Counted from the stretch's first letter, positions 45,969-57,796 are shown. The stretch: 64,000 nucleotides of DNA from Mariannaea sp. PMI_226 (GCA_024336345.1 JANFOG010000008.1:1364001-1428000), one strand, 5' to 3'. The notes: generated by a model not told the origin, from the letters alone. Numbers and translations: made by a program.

Positions 45969-47424
45969 TCATGTTTCTCCCTTTTTTAGCCCATTCACCT
46001 GTACCGTTCGCCTTCTAATCTCATTTACAATAGCTCTGAGCCCCTGTAGTCTCTTGTCCTTGGTGCTTGACAGGAAAAGCGATGCTACTGGCCACGCGTG
46101 GATTCCCCCATCAAACTTTTGTCCTTCTATCTCAACTCCGATCCTGGCTTGTCGTCTCACAAAGTCTTCGATATCAGGTGCGAACACTTCTTCCTCGCCA
46201 AAGATGATGTAATATCCTCGTTGCGGACTGGTGGCTTTCCAGAGTCTGTCATCAACACAATTCCCCGGCGAAGCTGGCTGCTGCTGTATCATGAGCTCGC
46301 CGGCATAGATGTGTGCGAACCTCCACAGCGTTTGCCGATCGAGGTAGTCGCTTTTGGATGGGCGGTGCAGGCTCGACATAAGAGTCACCCACGGCGAGAT
46401 GAGAGCAGCTGTGTGTGGCATTGGCAGTCTCGGCCGTGAATTAGAAACCTGAGATCTGTTTGCGATATTGCTACTCTCCTTTTTGGTTTGGGCACCTAGT
46501 TCCAGCAGCAAGCTGAGAAGCAAAGCACCACCAGCCGAGTCTCCAGCAACGCACACTTTGGAAGCATCTTTGGCAATTTCTAGGACGTGTTTGTAACCCT
46601 CTAGCGTCTCCAGAACTTGCCTTGGATAAACGTCATCAGGAACTAGCGTGTAGTCAAGGGCAAAAATGGCCGGGTTAGCGTAGCCAGCTTCGATGAGAAG
46701 ATGATGCAGCACTGTCAAGAATTCCAGGTAAAAGTAAGATGATCCCATACAAAAACCACCACCTAGTTCGTATTAGCGAGATCAAGGCCAAGAGTAAGCC
46801 TCCTCTTACCATGAACATAGTAGATAACAAAGCTAGGAGGCTTCTCAGGTTCATGCATGATCCAAATTCCTGTGGTTTTTATATTTCCCTGTTGACCATC
46901 AAACCCATGAGTGATTTGCTTTAAAAGTAGGGGTACATACTAGGATCATACTTCACCAATACTGTACTCTCGCCAATGAGTCTGAAATCTCATGTGCCCG
47001 TGCCGGAGAGTCCTCCAATAGAAGAAAGGAAGAGAGACATTTTTCGAAAAAAATACTCTCGAAACTTGGCTCGGGATGGCTTTAAATGCGTACTGGACAC
47101 ACCGAACGACTAAGTCCTCGAATACCGTCGAGCTTTGCACAAATCCAGTCTGTCTAGCTGGGTGGGTAAAGTAGCGTCCCTGGATAAATTCAAACGGAAG
47201 CTTGAATACTGCTTGACATGTGAGTGTGAAATGACTCCAGGAACGGGCGTCGAGGTTCGACATGAAGCCCGACCGAATAACAGAAAGGGTGACAAACATA
47301 AAAATGGCAGAGCCTTGGCAGCGACGGAGATGGTCTGTATGATTCCTACCTTCCATAATAATTGAGGGAGGAGCAAAATCAAGAAGACGAAGCAGTCAAT
47401 GAGGCTGATGGGGCCGAAGATCAT
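45969..47424 (-). CDS. Alpha/beta hydrolase-3 esterase, hormone-sensitive lipase type
   Basis: Four exons: 47424-47298, 47208-46952, 46888-46810, 46762-45969; 418 residues. A hydrophobic N-terminus (IDCFVFLILLLPQLLWKV) predicts a membrane anchor. The oxyanion-hole motif HGGGF (residues 154-158) is cut by the third intron, between the two halves of the first Gly codon. The nucleophile is Ser230 in GDSAGG. The acid Asp is probably in EVFAPDIED and the His is in GGIHAW. These features place it in the alpha/beta hydrolase fold-3 (steryl acetyl hydrolase/HSL) group acting on lipid or small ester substrates; the natural substrate is unknown. Intron 1 uses a GTTTGT donor and joins ALPFL to LFKLPFEFI, as expected for this family. 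The ATG-initiated frame at 47356 is in the reading frame used by exon 2 but would bypass this junction, so I rejected it as start. Confidence 0.88.
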
Positions 47425-48187
47425 CGTTGGAGATGTTGAACCGTAGGATAAGACCGGTGAAATGAATTGAGAGGCAGGCTGCCTCTGAGGCGATGGCTGC
47501 TCTCCGGTTATGAGTTCCGAGGTTTGATGAACGATATCTGAAGGATGGTAAATGGTGTGAAGTGTTTAGATAAGGTATCTATCATAAACGAACATGCAAC
47601 GATTACTTCCTGGTTGTTGGGACGTTGAGATCCGCAGCAGTAAGATGGAGGGGCTTGTATGGAAGGATCATGTACTCGGTAGGATTTGGCAAGTAGTTTA
47701 GGTACCTTAGATACCCAGGTAATGAAGGTGGTATTTCCCAGGTACAAGGTTCTTCCTAATGCAACTCACCGCGCTCGCATACACGGGCCTGGAGATATAC
47801 GCACAAAAAACAACCTCGGCGTGGAAGCGGGATGTGAAGTCTAGAGAGTTTGTAGATTGAAGCAGCGCTCAAGGGTAGCGCGGGCTTGAGTGAGGCACAT
47901 ATGTGAGGAGCTTAGCTACCTAGGGTACCTACTGAACCATGAGAAACTCCGCTGACATAAGCTACCCGCTTGTCCAAAACTGATGTGCGTGAGAAGATGG
48001 GTACATCGTGTCTTGAACTGCTCCTCTGATGGTAAATTCCTGACTGCCAGCCTGTATCGCAGCCACTCGTGCGAATCTTGCATTTGTTTAATTGGGATTC
48101 TATACCCGCCGGCTTTTACAGGCCTGGTTTTCGAAACACCTCCACGGCTTGCTACAGTTTCAGTCTGGAATTGTTGACATCGCCATC
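47425..48187. promoter_or_regulatory. Divergent promoter esterase / DUF3605
   Basis: The 763 bases between start codons contain AGGTACCT at 47700-47707 and a second GGTACC at 47924-47929, within longer TAGGT/ACCTA-rich stretches. No TATA box is obvious. The part next to the DUF3605 start is more pyrimidine-rich. Confidence 0.5.
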
Positions 48188-48913
48188 ATGGGTGAAGTGC
48201 TACCAGAGGAGTCGCCTTTTCCATTGACGGAGGTGGATAAATGGATTCTATCGCAGACTGATGAAGAGTTTCGCTGTCATGACTGGGAAGATCTGAAGAA
48301 TGTCATTGGTAAGGCCCTAGAATCGACGCAATGGTGAACTTTGGCGCATGCTGTGCATTTGGAGCTATAGTATTTATACATAGGTTGACTAACATTATGG
48401 CTAGAGAATAATGATTTGTCTGTTCTGAAACGCAAACCCTCTGACCTCCGTCGGTATATGAAGTGGACGGCGGAAACCAAAGCCCAGTATGGCTCAATGA
48501 CAAACTACCTTCTCACCCACAGGTTGCCCCAGGCTTGGGGCACACCACCCTTTACCCCGGCATCCTTGATCCCGTTCGAGGACACCTCAGACTTTAAGGT
48601 CTTGATCAACGACTGGCCTTACGGGCTTGAACCAGGCATTCGGCACATTGTTGTGTGGCTGCGTACGCCAATCCCCACAGACGCCAAGACGGGAGACATG
48701 GTACCGGAAAGCCGAGCGTTGTGCGAGGATTTCGTCAAGAAATACTTTGTTGATAGCCTTGGGCCCGGCGGAGAGAAACAAGTGCTCTGGTTCAAGAACT
48801 GGGTGGCGTTGCAAAGCGTGCGCGCTTTGGAACATATACATGTGCTAGTGAACAACGTCGACAATGACACCATCAAGCGTTGGACAGAAGAGCGACCCCA
48901 ATTGAGAAATTAG
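48188..48913 (+). CDS. DUF3605, N-acetylglucosamine-induced protein 1-like
   Basis: Exons 48188-48308 and 48405-48913, intron GTAAGG..CTAG, 209 residues. The N-terminus PFPLTEVDKWILSQTDEEF, then KRKPSDLRRYMKWTAETKAQYGS and the middle LINDWPYGLEPGIRHIVVWLRTP match the fungal DUF3605 family, often annotated after Candida Gig1 (induced by GlcNAc). The Trp/Pro-rich core and the WFKNWVALQSVRALEHIHVLV end are typical. No signal peptide or membrane span is seen; the biochemical role is unknown. It converges on Snd2 with only 74 bases between stop codons. Confidence 0.88.
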
Positions 48914-48987
48914 AGACATTTCGCATAATTAGACATTTAGACGAGGAATTAGGCAGATGATGCATGAATATATGAGGCTGGAATTGC

Positions 48988-49470
48988 CTAGGCAGCACGT
49001 CTAGACTTGCGGTTGCCTTGAGGAATAGCCCCGCTGTCACCACCTTGCAGCTCAGCCATCTTCTGTTTGCCCATGCCCAACAAGCTCGAGCCAAGATAGA
49101 TGCCGTAGGCAGGAATTGCAGCCCAGAGAAGCCAACCCCAGTTGCCAAAGATGATGGCAAGGACAGTGGACGCCCAGGTGACCCAGATGACGTCGAACAT
49201 GTACTCTGTCAGTCCTGGGGCGCCAAGATCCTCGCCAGCGGAGCGAAGAGCCTTGGTGGCCGGGTCGTACTTGGGACGACCTGAGACCTCGAGGACATAC
49301 TGGCAGATGAGGGACGGAGTACAGAGCAGGCCGTAGAGCCAAAGCGAACGAGGGCGGAATAGGAAGTGGAGGAGTAGAAACAGGCCGTTGATGACGAGGG
49401 ATCCAATGTGGAGGTTGTTGAGGGCAGCCGCATTGGACTTTGCGCGGTCCTTTTTCGCCTTTTGCGCCAT
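48988..49470 (-). CDS. SND2: Snd2/TMEM208, SRP-independent ER targeting protein
   Basis: Intronless, 160 residues from the ATG at 49470 (MAQKAKKDRAKSNAAALNNL). The open frame continues upstream to 49602, but the basic MAQKAKK start is the family N-terminus. Three to four hydrophobic segments are visible: LHIGSLVINGLFLLLHFLF, LWLYGLLCTPSLICQYVL and a long one around VIWVTWASTVLAIIFGNWGW and LLWAAIPAYGIYLG. The tail ends in basic residues (NRKSRRAA). By family knowledge it is an ER membrane part of the SND pathway that inserts proteins with downstream or C-terminal membrane signals. Confidence 0.92.
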   Translation of the reverse strand: MAQKAKKDRAKSNAAALNNLHIGSLVINGLFLLLHFLFRPRSLWLYGLLCTPSLICQYVLEVSGRPKYDPATKALRSAGEDLGAPGLTEYMFDVIWVTWASTVLAIIFGNWGWLLWAAIPAYGIYLGSSLLGMGKQKMAELQGGDSGAIPQGNRKSRRAA

Positions 49471-50875
49471 GATGTGCTGAGCGAGAGTTTGTGGGATTTG
49501 AGTTGAGAGAGGAATACCAAGTATTGGAGGAGCAGACAAGCACGGGTGGCGGTGCAGGATTGGCTGAAAATCGCACAATTGACGGCAAGCTGATGACAGC
49601 AATCTGGCGAGAGATTGTGAACAACGAAGCTAGATCTCGACGTGAATGACGGAAGGCTCTGTGCGACCTATCAATGGCGCCACTGACTGACAGGCTGTTT
49701 AGAGACAAACGGAAGCTTCCAGTGGATCAGGGGAAGAGGAATTTAGTGGGCGGGTTGCTGTTTGGCTGTTGTTTGGCTGTTCGCAGTTAGTGGGCTCTAC
49801 TTGGGCCTGGAGGACAACGCAAGTGGAGGGAGGGCTAACTGGCTACCTTAACTTACATTTTTCTTTTGTGACGCTTGCACTTTGACTTGCATTGAAGAAC
49901 TGCCGGAAAAAAACAGGTGCACCGTACATTACATGCGACTATAATATGGGGATAATTTTTGCGCACAGTAGCTCACTTTGAGATTTGTTGTTGAAATTTT
50001 CCTTTTCTTTTTCGCTCGTAGTTTTCTTTGCCCATTTTCTTTTTTCATCTTGTCCTGTGCCTGGCGGAGCTGTCTCATGGTTGCTGCACGTCGCTGGTAC
50101 TATGTACTTTACAGGTCCAGCAGCTGTCCTGTTGCTCGGCAAACAGACTCCCTGGGCCCGCCTCACCCAATCAAGGTAATAGAACCACAACAAATCGGTC
50201 TGTTGCGCGCGCCTGGGTCGTCACCACCTCGACCTTCCTTCACGCTTTCGCTCCCACAACAACAAGAAGAAAACCGGCTTCTCTTCTGTTCAGCGAATTG
50301 CGGTCTCTGCTGCTGTCGCTGATCAAGACCATGTGCCGTTTCTTTTCCTCTCACAGTCGGTCCTGCTGCTGGTAGTTGTCTTTGTCGCTCCGTCCATGTC
50401 CATCACCCTCGTTCACCGGACCCACCGTTATTGTTCATCTGGCGAGCCGCCGACGATTTCACGACCCTTCGTTCACGCCTAGTCCTCTCTCTTATGCTAC
50501 CGCATGTACTCTTGCACTTTTCATTGAGGCAACGAGGCGATTCTTCATCATCTTTTTTCTAATTTCTAATCCGTCAGTCTGTATTGAAGCCTGCGGTGAT
50601 CCGCCGGACCGCCACAGGAGGGGGGTTATCTTGTTGTTTTCTTTCCGCTTCACTCCCCACCACGCACGCGGACGACGAACAACGACGACAAACCCACCGT
50701 ACTCACGACGAACAAACCGACGAAAGCTATACACTATCAATCGATTTCTGTGGCTATTTGTATCGTCCTCTCTCGTTCTCCCTGACCGTCTCATGGCCTG
50801 GCAACGTCACTAGTCAGCAATCTTTAACGGTATCATCCTCACACACTCCGCCTCTCCTGGGTTGCAACATCCAGT
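49471..50875. promoter_or_regulatory. Divergent region Snd2 / Cdc27
   Basis: In these 1.4 kb the right 900 bases are C+T-rich and probably a long Cdc27 leader and promoter. A CCAAT box lies at 50167-50171. Several ATGs and stops occur before the Cdc27 start, for example ATG at 50328, so upstream ORFs are possible. A T/C-rich stretch (49985-50050) would exclude nucleosomes. Confidence 0.5.
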
Positions 50876-53412
50876 ATGGCGCCTACCCCAACTGCCATCA
50901 ATGGCCTCCTGCGACAGGTAATACACTACCATCTCGACAACTCCTCCTTCAAGAATGCCCTCTTCTTCGCCGAGCGCCTATTCGCCCAGGACACCAAATC
51001 CAATGAGTCTCCTTACCTCTATGCACTATGTCATCTGCGCCTAGGAGATTATCGATCGGCATATGACGTGAGTAAACCTCTGGCATATCGAGGTGTTCAC
51101 CTTGGGTGCGCCTGGGTTTTTGCGCAGGCCTGTTTAGCATTGGAGCGTTACAAAGATGGCATACATGCGCTGGAAAAGTCAAGGGGACTATGGTCATCCA
51201 AAACCACCATGGGAAAGCATAACGCAACATCTCGAGCTGGATTGCCTGATGCACCTTCTGTTCTATGTCTGCTTGGAAAGCTACAACGCGGCTATGATGA
51301 TAAGAAGAAGGCTATTAGCTGTTTTGAGGAAGCTCTGAAACTCAACCCTTTCATGTGGGACGCATTTACGGCGCTCTGCGATATGGGGGTTGCAGTTCGT
51401 GTTCCTAATATATTTAGAGTCAACGACTCACTCACGCAAAGCTTCGATCTTGAGGCGAGTACTACGTCTGATTCGAAAGAAGCGTCTTCTTCAAATTCGC
51501 TGGACGCCCCAGTCAAGAGATCGCAACGGAATGCCATCACAGACCTGGGAAACGATCCCTTTAACACCAATATATCTCCTCCTGTTCACGACTTGACGAA
51601 TGGCGATTCTTTGGGCGAATCTGGAGACAGCAATGATTTCATGTCCAAAATACAGGCAGCTAGGTCACGACTTGCTGCTTCGATGAACAGCAATACAGGC
51701 GCAGATAGTCTCGAGACGCCTTCAGGCCCATCATCAGATGCAGTAACGTCTCGCGCGGTAAATACGAATGAACCACCTCATGCGCCACCTCGGAGGACCC
51801 GGAATGCGCAGGCACTTGACCAAGGCCAAGATGCGCCCCCAAGGATGAACTATAGGCTAGGATCGAAACGATTAACTAGATCACAAGAGAAGGGACATGA
51901 TCAAGGTGCAGAGATTATGATGGTGGACGCACCTCAACCTGCTGCAGGCACGACACGGTCAGCAGCCCCTGCAGTGGAAAGAAAACGAACAGTATCTGGA
52001 CATCCTGTACCTCGATCAGGGAATGTGGAAGACGCTGGAACCAGAAGGAGCGCAAGACTGAATATGTTCAGGCCATCCACAAGGGCGAATTCCGGAGCTG
52101 CAACTGTTGGAGCCTCGGCGGGACGAGAACTGAAGAAGGCTAGACCCCCGATCTCTCGAATGGTACGCCCTAGTTCCAGCGGTACCAGCGTTGGACGAGT
52201 TGTGAGTGGAAACCGCAAGCCGCTGGAGGACCCTCATGCCGATACAGACCATGGAGAGATGTCGAGAGCCAAGGAGGTGGCTCCTCCTCCGCCAGCCCCA
52301 GCTCCTAAGGCCGTGGATGTAGAGACTGCCAAGCTGGAGGAGGCCATGAAGTGGATTCTTGAACTCATCAAGAAATTTGCGAACGGGTATTTTTCCTTTT
52401 CACAATTCCAGTGCCAGGACAGCCTGCAAGCGCTCACGTCTCTCCCCTTGGCTCATCAAAATACACCTTGGGTATTGGCGCAGATGGGCAGAGCACATTA
52501 TGAGCAAGCGTCGTACGTAGAAGCAGAAAAGTTCTTTCGAAAAATGAGGGTGCAAGCGCCTTCTCGTCTGGAAGATATGGAGCTGTACTCAACCATCCTC
52601 TGGCACCTAAGGCAAGAGACTGACCTCTCATTTCTTGCCCATGAGCTTGTCGATGCAGCCTGGCACTCACCACAAGCTTGGTGCGCTCTGGGAAATGCCT
52701 GGTCATTAGCGCGTGAACATGAACAAGCACTGAGATGCTTCAAGCGCGCGACCCAGCTGGATCCCAAGTTTGCCTACGCTTTTACGCTGCAAGGCCATGA
52801 GCATTTCACCAACGAAGAGTACGAAAAGGCTCTCACAGCATACCGACAAGCAATCTCAGCTGATCGAAGACACTACAATGCCTATTATGGCATCGGAAGA
52901 GTGCAGGAACGTCTTGGCGCATATGATAAAGCTTACACGCATTTCCATGCCGCGCAAAGTATCAACCCTAATAATGCTGTGCTGATTTGCTGTATTGGTA
53001 CGGTCCTGGAGAGACAGAAGCAAATTATGCCGGCCTTGCAAATGTACAACAAGGCAGTTGAGCTGGCACCTCGTGCCGCCCAGATGCGGTACAAGAAGGC
53101 CCGCGCCCTGCTTGCCGTGGGACAACTGGAAGCCGCGCAGAAAGAGTTGATGATTTTGAAAGATCTGGCTCCCGATGAGGCGACGGTACACTTTCTGCTC
53201 GGAAAGCTGTATAGGAGCATGAATGAGAAACAGTTGTCAGTGCGGCACTTCACGATTGCTCTTGCACTGGACCCAAAGGTGAGCATTTTTTGCAGATTGA
53301 TAGTGAGTAGTAGCCCAGAAACTGACTATGATTATCATAGGAGAGCCAGCGAATCAAGGAAGCGATTGAGAGTTTTGAAGACGACATTGCGATGGACGAC
53401 TCCATGATGTGA
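50876..53412 (+). CDS. CDC27: Anaphase-promoting complex subunit Cdc27/APC3
   Basis: TPR scaffold of the APC/C that binds the IR tails of Cdc20/Cdh1 and so recruits substrates such as securin and cyclin B. Exons 50876-53278 and 53341-53412, intron GTGAGC..ATAG, 824 residues. N-terminal TPRs (about residues 1-180, beginning LLRQVIHYHLDNSSFKNALFFAERL) form the dimer interface. A Ser/Arg/Ala-rich disordered linker spans about 185-480. Canonical TPRs fill residues 485-800, with consensus repeats such as AWCALGNAWSLAREHEQALR and AYAFTLQGHEHFTNEEYEKA. The tiny last exon encodes ESQRIKEAIESFEDDIAMDD and the stop. The product acts just upstream of separase, also encoded here. Confidence 0.96.
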
Positions 53413-55165
53413 TGATGACATGATAGCATCAACATCAAATTGTTGATGGATAATCCTGAGCTCGTTGATCAGTTATTTTTCAGTATTACAAGAAAGGCCT
53501 CAGTTGTGGATGAGGTTTCAAGAGGGATGACTCACGTTGCAGCGTTCAAGGTTCGCGCTCGAGTCTTTCTATTCATACCCAGTTCATGCAAGTAAATCGC
53601 GCTTCAACGATGAACGACACCGGGCGGGCGCAGGCGTGGACGAGATGGCATGAGGATATGTGGCATGGCATCGGCGTTTTTTCTTTCTGGCACTGGAGAC
53701 TCTGGGAAAGGTAAATGGGATGGGGGCTTTCTTTTTGTGTATAGGCACCCAAGCTTTTGCATTGAAGCAACTTTGTATATTAAGTATAGTGACCCGTTGG
53801 AGAACGGACGCGGTTGATAGTGGTAGAAGCTTGGGATTTGGGTGTGCGTGTTGAGAGGGAGTACCTAGACAAGGAAGTGCTGGTGAGGCTGATGGGATTG
53901 GGAAAAGCCGTGTGGGTTTGTCTTTATTTTACGAGCGCTTATGAACCACTGTTGTGCCCTCTTTATGTTTATTGAAGTCATGCGCATGTATCAACCCCGA
54001 TAATATATATGGTGTGGACGAGTGAGACTCGACAGCTGCTTCACAATTGAATCATGGTTGTGCTCGATCCTTGGATTTAGTACCTGGTACTATTGAAATG
54101 TGTAGATTGGATTTCATGCGCCTGATCACGCCGAGTCCAGGAGCAGGGTCTAGGCCAGGCAAGATGATACAAGCTTGTACAGTATCGTAAACACGTTGAA
54201 TAGATCATGGACCATTACTTGTTCACTCTTACCTACACAAGAACCACATTCTGTAATGAGCCCATACGCGTTACATAGTATCCTGGCTTTGGTCAAGAGT
54301 GCTCCCCTCATGGATAGGCGTGAAGGAGTCTGGTCTCAGAAGAAGAGAGTGTTCTTAATATTTATTGGGTATCAGTATTGTATGCAGGTCAAGTGTGGGT
54401 TACTTAGATGAATCAAGGTAAGCATCTGATGTCACAGAGCATCTTTCCTCTAAACAACGATAGTCAAGTCAATACCCAAAGACCCTTGTAATCGATGAGA
54501 AAAGATATGCTCGATATGCTCTGTACATGCAGGCGTCCACTAGCAACATTTCTTGCCGTGGAGGCGATTCTGGAATACCGAGACATCATTACCCCCATAT
54601 GTCCTCGAGGCAATTACAGAAGAGACGCGATGAGGATTCGGCATATGCGGTATGTACTTGCGGTATGTGACCAATCTCTCACTACGCATAGCAGCCTGAC
54701 CCGAATAATTATGGACAGGGAAGGGCGAAAGGCGTGATTTTGATGGCGACTGAGTGCATGAATGGTATGTATATGCACTGTATTCTTTGAATGGACTACA
54801 TCGATACGAAGTACGAATCACAAGCATTCTGCTGGAGTCACCTGTCTGCCGGCTAGGCAAATAAATCGAAGGTGCATGAATCGCTAGGCAAAATTTATCC
54901 GCAATAATTACCATAGAACACACTACTGTGTACTGTACTCCATACGTGCGTACAGTATGTTTGGCCATCAATCAGTCTCAGCTGAACAAGGCAACTAATA
55001 ATAAAGGGACTGATCTGGCGAAAGACCATCATTAAACCGTCCAATCATAAATCGGCAAGCTGGAATGAATATCCAGCGAATCAGTAACTTTCCGAAGCCC
55101 CAAGCTTCCAGGGGGTGGATCCCAGCTGACCCCTGCAGGATTGTAAATCCCCAGCAAGAAAAGGC

Positions 55166-55201
55166 TGATGCCACTGGTGATGCCACAGCTGATGCCACAA
55201 G
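55166..55201 (+). repeat. 12-base tandem repeat TGATGCCACnnn, three copies
   Basis: TGATGCCAC recurs exactly every 12 bases at 55166, 55178 and 55190. The array lies about 420 bases upstream of the histone H4 start codon and directly before the 19-base array. Confidence 0.85.
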
Positions 55202-55216
55202 TGCCGCCGGTCCCAG

Positions 55217-55273
55217 CGCTCCCAGTGCTCCCAGTCGCTCCCAGTGCTCCCAGTCGCTCCCAGTGCTTCCAGT
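55217..55273 (+). repeat. 19-base tandem repeat CGCTCCCAGTGCTCCCAGT, three copies
   Basis: Three head-to-tail 19-base units (55217-55235, 55236-55254, 55255-55273); the first two are identical and the third differs by one base (C to T). Each unit is itself two GCTCCCAGT halves. The array is 340-400 bases upstream of the H4 ATG. Confidence 0.92.
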
Positions 55274-55614
55274 GCCTCCACCCCGGTGCACTAATTATCC
55301 AGAAACGGTATAGCGGCGTTCCCATTTTCCCCAATTCTTGCCTGCCCTTTTTGTTGCCCTTTTTTCGCCCTTGTCTCCCATTTTTAATTTGGGCGTACTT
55401 ATTTTTTACTGATCCCGTTGGCCCTTGTTTACTGATTGCCAGCGTGTATTTATTTCTCTCCCCTCGCGCCCCCCGCAATCGTAGTCCGTTCCTTTCCCTC
55501 TTCCCCTTCCCACACTCTGCATACACCCCAAGACGCGTCTTTTCATCAACACGTCATCGCGAAACGCGGCAACATCTACTTTATTTCATCAAACCTTTCA
55601 ATACATCTATCAAC

Positions 55615-56002
<388 letters not shown>

Positions 56003-56338
56003 ACAAGTGCAATCTTGTCACTTACACTGGGGATACATTATGTGGTGGGATGAATTACAGACACACCTGGCAGGGAGGAGTTACATTTTCATACGGCGTT
56101 TGGGGAAACTGGGCACGATATCTCTGGGCGTCATGGTAGACGACCTGTTCAAATGAATAACACTATTGATCCGCTATGTTGGCTGTACTTCGCGCGTGAT
56201 ATTGTTGCAAGTTGGTCTGGGTGTGTCCGTGTTCGTAAGCAAGTAAGACTAGATATTACGTCAGAGAATACCAAGTCAAATGCCCCAAATTGAATTAAAA
56301 ACACGTTATATCGCAAAGCTAGTTTTGGTATCATGCAA
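56003..56338. other. Convergent spacer H4 / TRAPPC2
   Basis: The 336 bases hold the 3' UTRs of two convergent genes. I see no metazoan-type histone stem-loop after H4, consistent with polyadenylated fungal histone mRNA. No coding frame is supported. Confidence 0.5.
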
Positions 56339-57003
56339 TTACAAATACTTTCTCCCAGCTGCCGCTACTCTTGTTCGGAAAATCGGACTCCTCAACTCCA
56401 TATTTGACTTGTAAAATGGACTCATAATCGCCTTGACCCAGTTCTCATACACTTCGGTGAAGAACATCTTGATGGCCTCCTCAGTCGCTGGACTCGTCGG
56501 GTTGGCGCCGATGGCTGTTGATGATCGTGATGAACTCCCAGAAGTCGGAGCCGTCGGCTGGTGTAGGAGGAGGAACTTGACATTGCCGGCCGTTACGAAG
56601 CAGGAGATGTAGTTATTGAAGAACTTGTCGATACACTTGAGGTACCTATTTGCACGTAAAAAGCGGTCGGGGTTAGCTGATTGCTTCGTAGAGCTCGCGC
56701 TCCCACATCATGCGCCTCTTCCTCCTGTCATGTGTTCCCCTCGTCGTCCCCCTCTTGGCTGTCCACAAGCACGTTTGTTGGGGACAATGGGCCACTTGGA
56801 AGATGATAAACTACTTACATCTGGCCATGCGACCACTGGATCTCCTCTGCGATATCTAAACTTGAGTGCAGGATGAACTGGTTCAGGTGCTTGACCTGAT
56901 CGGAGAATCGCGACTGGCCATCACCGCCCTGCTTGGAAGTTCCGAATTCATGCTCGAAGAGGGGGTTATCTTGGTTGCCAACAATGGCAAAGTAGTAGCT
57001 CAT
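56339..57003 (-). CDS. TRS20: TRAPP complex subunit Trs20/TRAPPC2 (sedlin)
   Basis: Longin-fold core subunit of the TRAPP complexes, which activate Rab1/Ypt1 for ER-Golgi traffic and autophagy. Exons 57003-56819 and 56645-56339, intron GTAAGT..ATAG splitting the ATG codon of Met62; 163 residues. MSYYFAIVGNQDNPLFEHEF is the family start, followed by KHLNQFILHSSLDI. After the intron come YLKCIDKFFNNYISCFVTAGNVKFLLLHQ and a C-terminal helix with FFTEVYENWVKAIMSPFY. A Ser/Thr/Gly-rich loop (PTSGSSSRSSTAIGANPTSP) replaces a shorter loop of the animal protein. It is divergent from mL60. Confidence 0.96.
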
Positions 57004-57402
57004 TTTGACGCGCTTTGCATTTGCGACTGCTGTTCCCGTAATTTGGAGCTCGCTTTCTGTTGTTGCGATGCTGGTAGAGCAGATATGTTCTGTTTCTCTC
57101 GCTGCGTTTTGTCCGTAATTGTGTTGCCGTTTCCTGGAACTGCTACTCTGGCCGCAGTACGTACCATTCCTTCATCGCTATCACTCCTCCCCACCATCCG
57201 CCCCCCCAAAATCGGGTTTCACAATATTCCGCTCCACCTAAGCTGGGCTGGGCGTCAATAAGCGCAGTGCGGTTCGGAACACGGCCTACTATTGGTCCAA
57301 TCACCGCCGTTCGGCTCGGTAAAAAGTTGGAAGTTGCTCCATGCGAGCAATCCGTCACGACCACCAATTCAACACGGAACGACTCCCATCATAGCTACGA
57401 CG
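57004..57402. promoter_or_regulatory. Divergent promoter TRAPPC2 / mL60
   Basis: The 399 bases between start codons serve both genes. A CCAAT box is seen at 57297-57301 (TTGGTCCAATCACC), about 100 bases before the mL60 start. A C run near 57199-57207 is the only other distinctive element. Confidence 0.5.
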
Positions 57403-57796
57403 ATGTTCGGCGCTTTCCGCTTCACCAATCCGTTATCAGGCGGCCTTCTATGGAAGGTTCCGTGGCGTTTATCCAAGTTCCAGAAGCGCCGTCATCGCCT
57501 ACGCCTCCGCGCCGTCGATAACGTCGTCGCTACCGTTGATGCGGCTCTCATGAAGAAGGGCCAGACGCTGGAGGCATTGGAACGATGGAAGGCTGAGATG
57601 CCTACAGAAGAGGAGATGCTGCCTCGCGATAAGTACACCATGTTCGATCGAAAGGCCAAGCGATATCGCAAGGGCATTCACAGTATGTCGAGCCCCATCT
57701 TTGAAGTTATCAGGCCATGTAGAGCTGACGGAGTTACAACTAGAATTGCCCAAGTGGACGAGGGTTTCCCAACGTGTCAACCCCCCTGGTTACTAA
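57403..57796 (+). CDS. MRPL31: Mitochondrial large-subunit ribosomal protein mL60 (MRPL31)
   Basis: Fungal-specific mitoribosome protein, 110 residues from exons 57403-57682 and 57744-57796, intron GTATGT..ACTAG. MFGAFRFTNPLSGGLLWKVPWRLSKFQKRRHRLRL is the basic N-terminus, acting as targeting and rRNA-binding segment. The helix around LEALERWKAEMPTEEEMLP and the ending KLPKWTRVSQRVNPPGY are characteristic. Without splicing the frame reads on into unrelated sequence, so the intron is required to reach the conserved C-terminus. Confidence 0.93.

Larger units (their letters stand above)
53413..55614. other. Cdc27 3' region and histone H4 promoter
   Basis: No gene is supported in 2.2 kb. The frame at 54540-54971 (minus) has no recognisable protein. 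Two tandem repeat arrays lie at 55166-55273, described separately. The last 330 bases before the H4 start are very pyrimidine-rich (CCCTTTTT and TCCCATTTTT units) and should contain the H4 core promoter and leader. The left 250 bases hold the Cdc27 3' UTR. Confidence 0.55.

Noticed and set aside
47110..47356. Alternative esterase start at 47356 (MEGRNHTDH...)
   Set aside because: It avoids an intron, but the spliced form starting at 47424 restores the hydrophobic N-terminus and the ALPFL-LFKLPFEF junction expected for the family.
54540..54971. 143-codon minus-strand frame between Cdc27 and H4
   Set aside because: Composition is not protein-like, no motifs, no splice signals; likely random in a 2.2 kb gap.
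55032..55526. 164-codon minus-strand frame over the tandem repeats before H4
   Set aside because: Its Gly/Ser/Thr repeats are just the translation of the 19-base array; it overlaps the expected H4 promoter.
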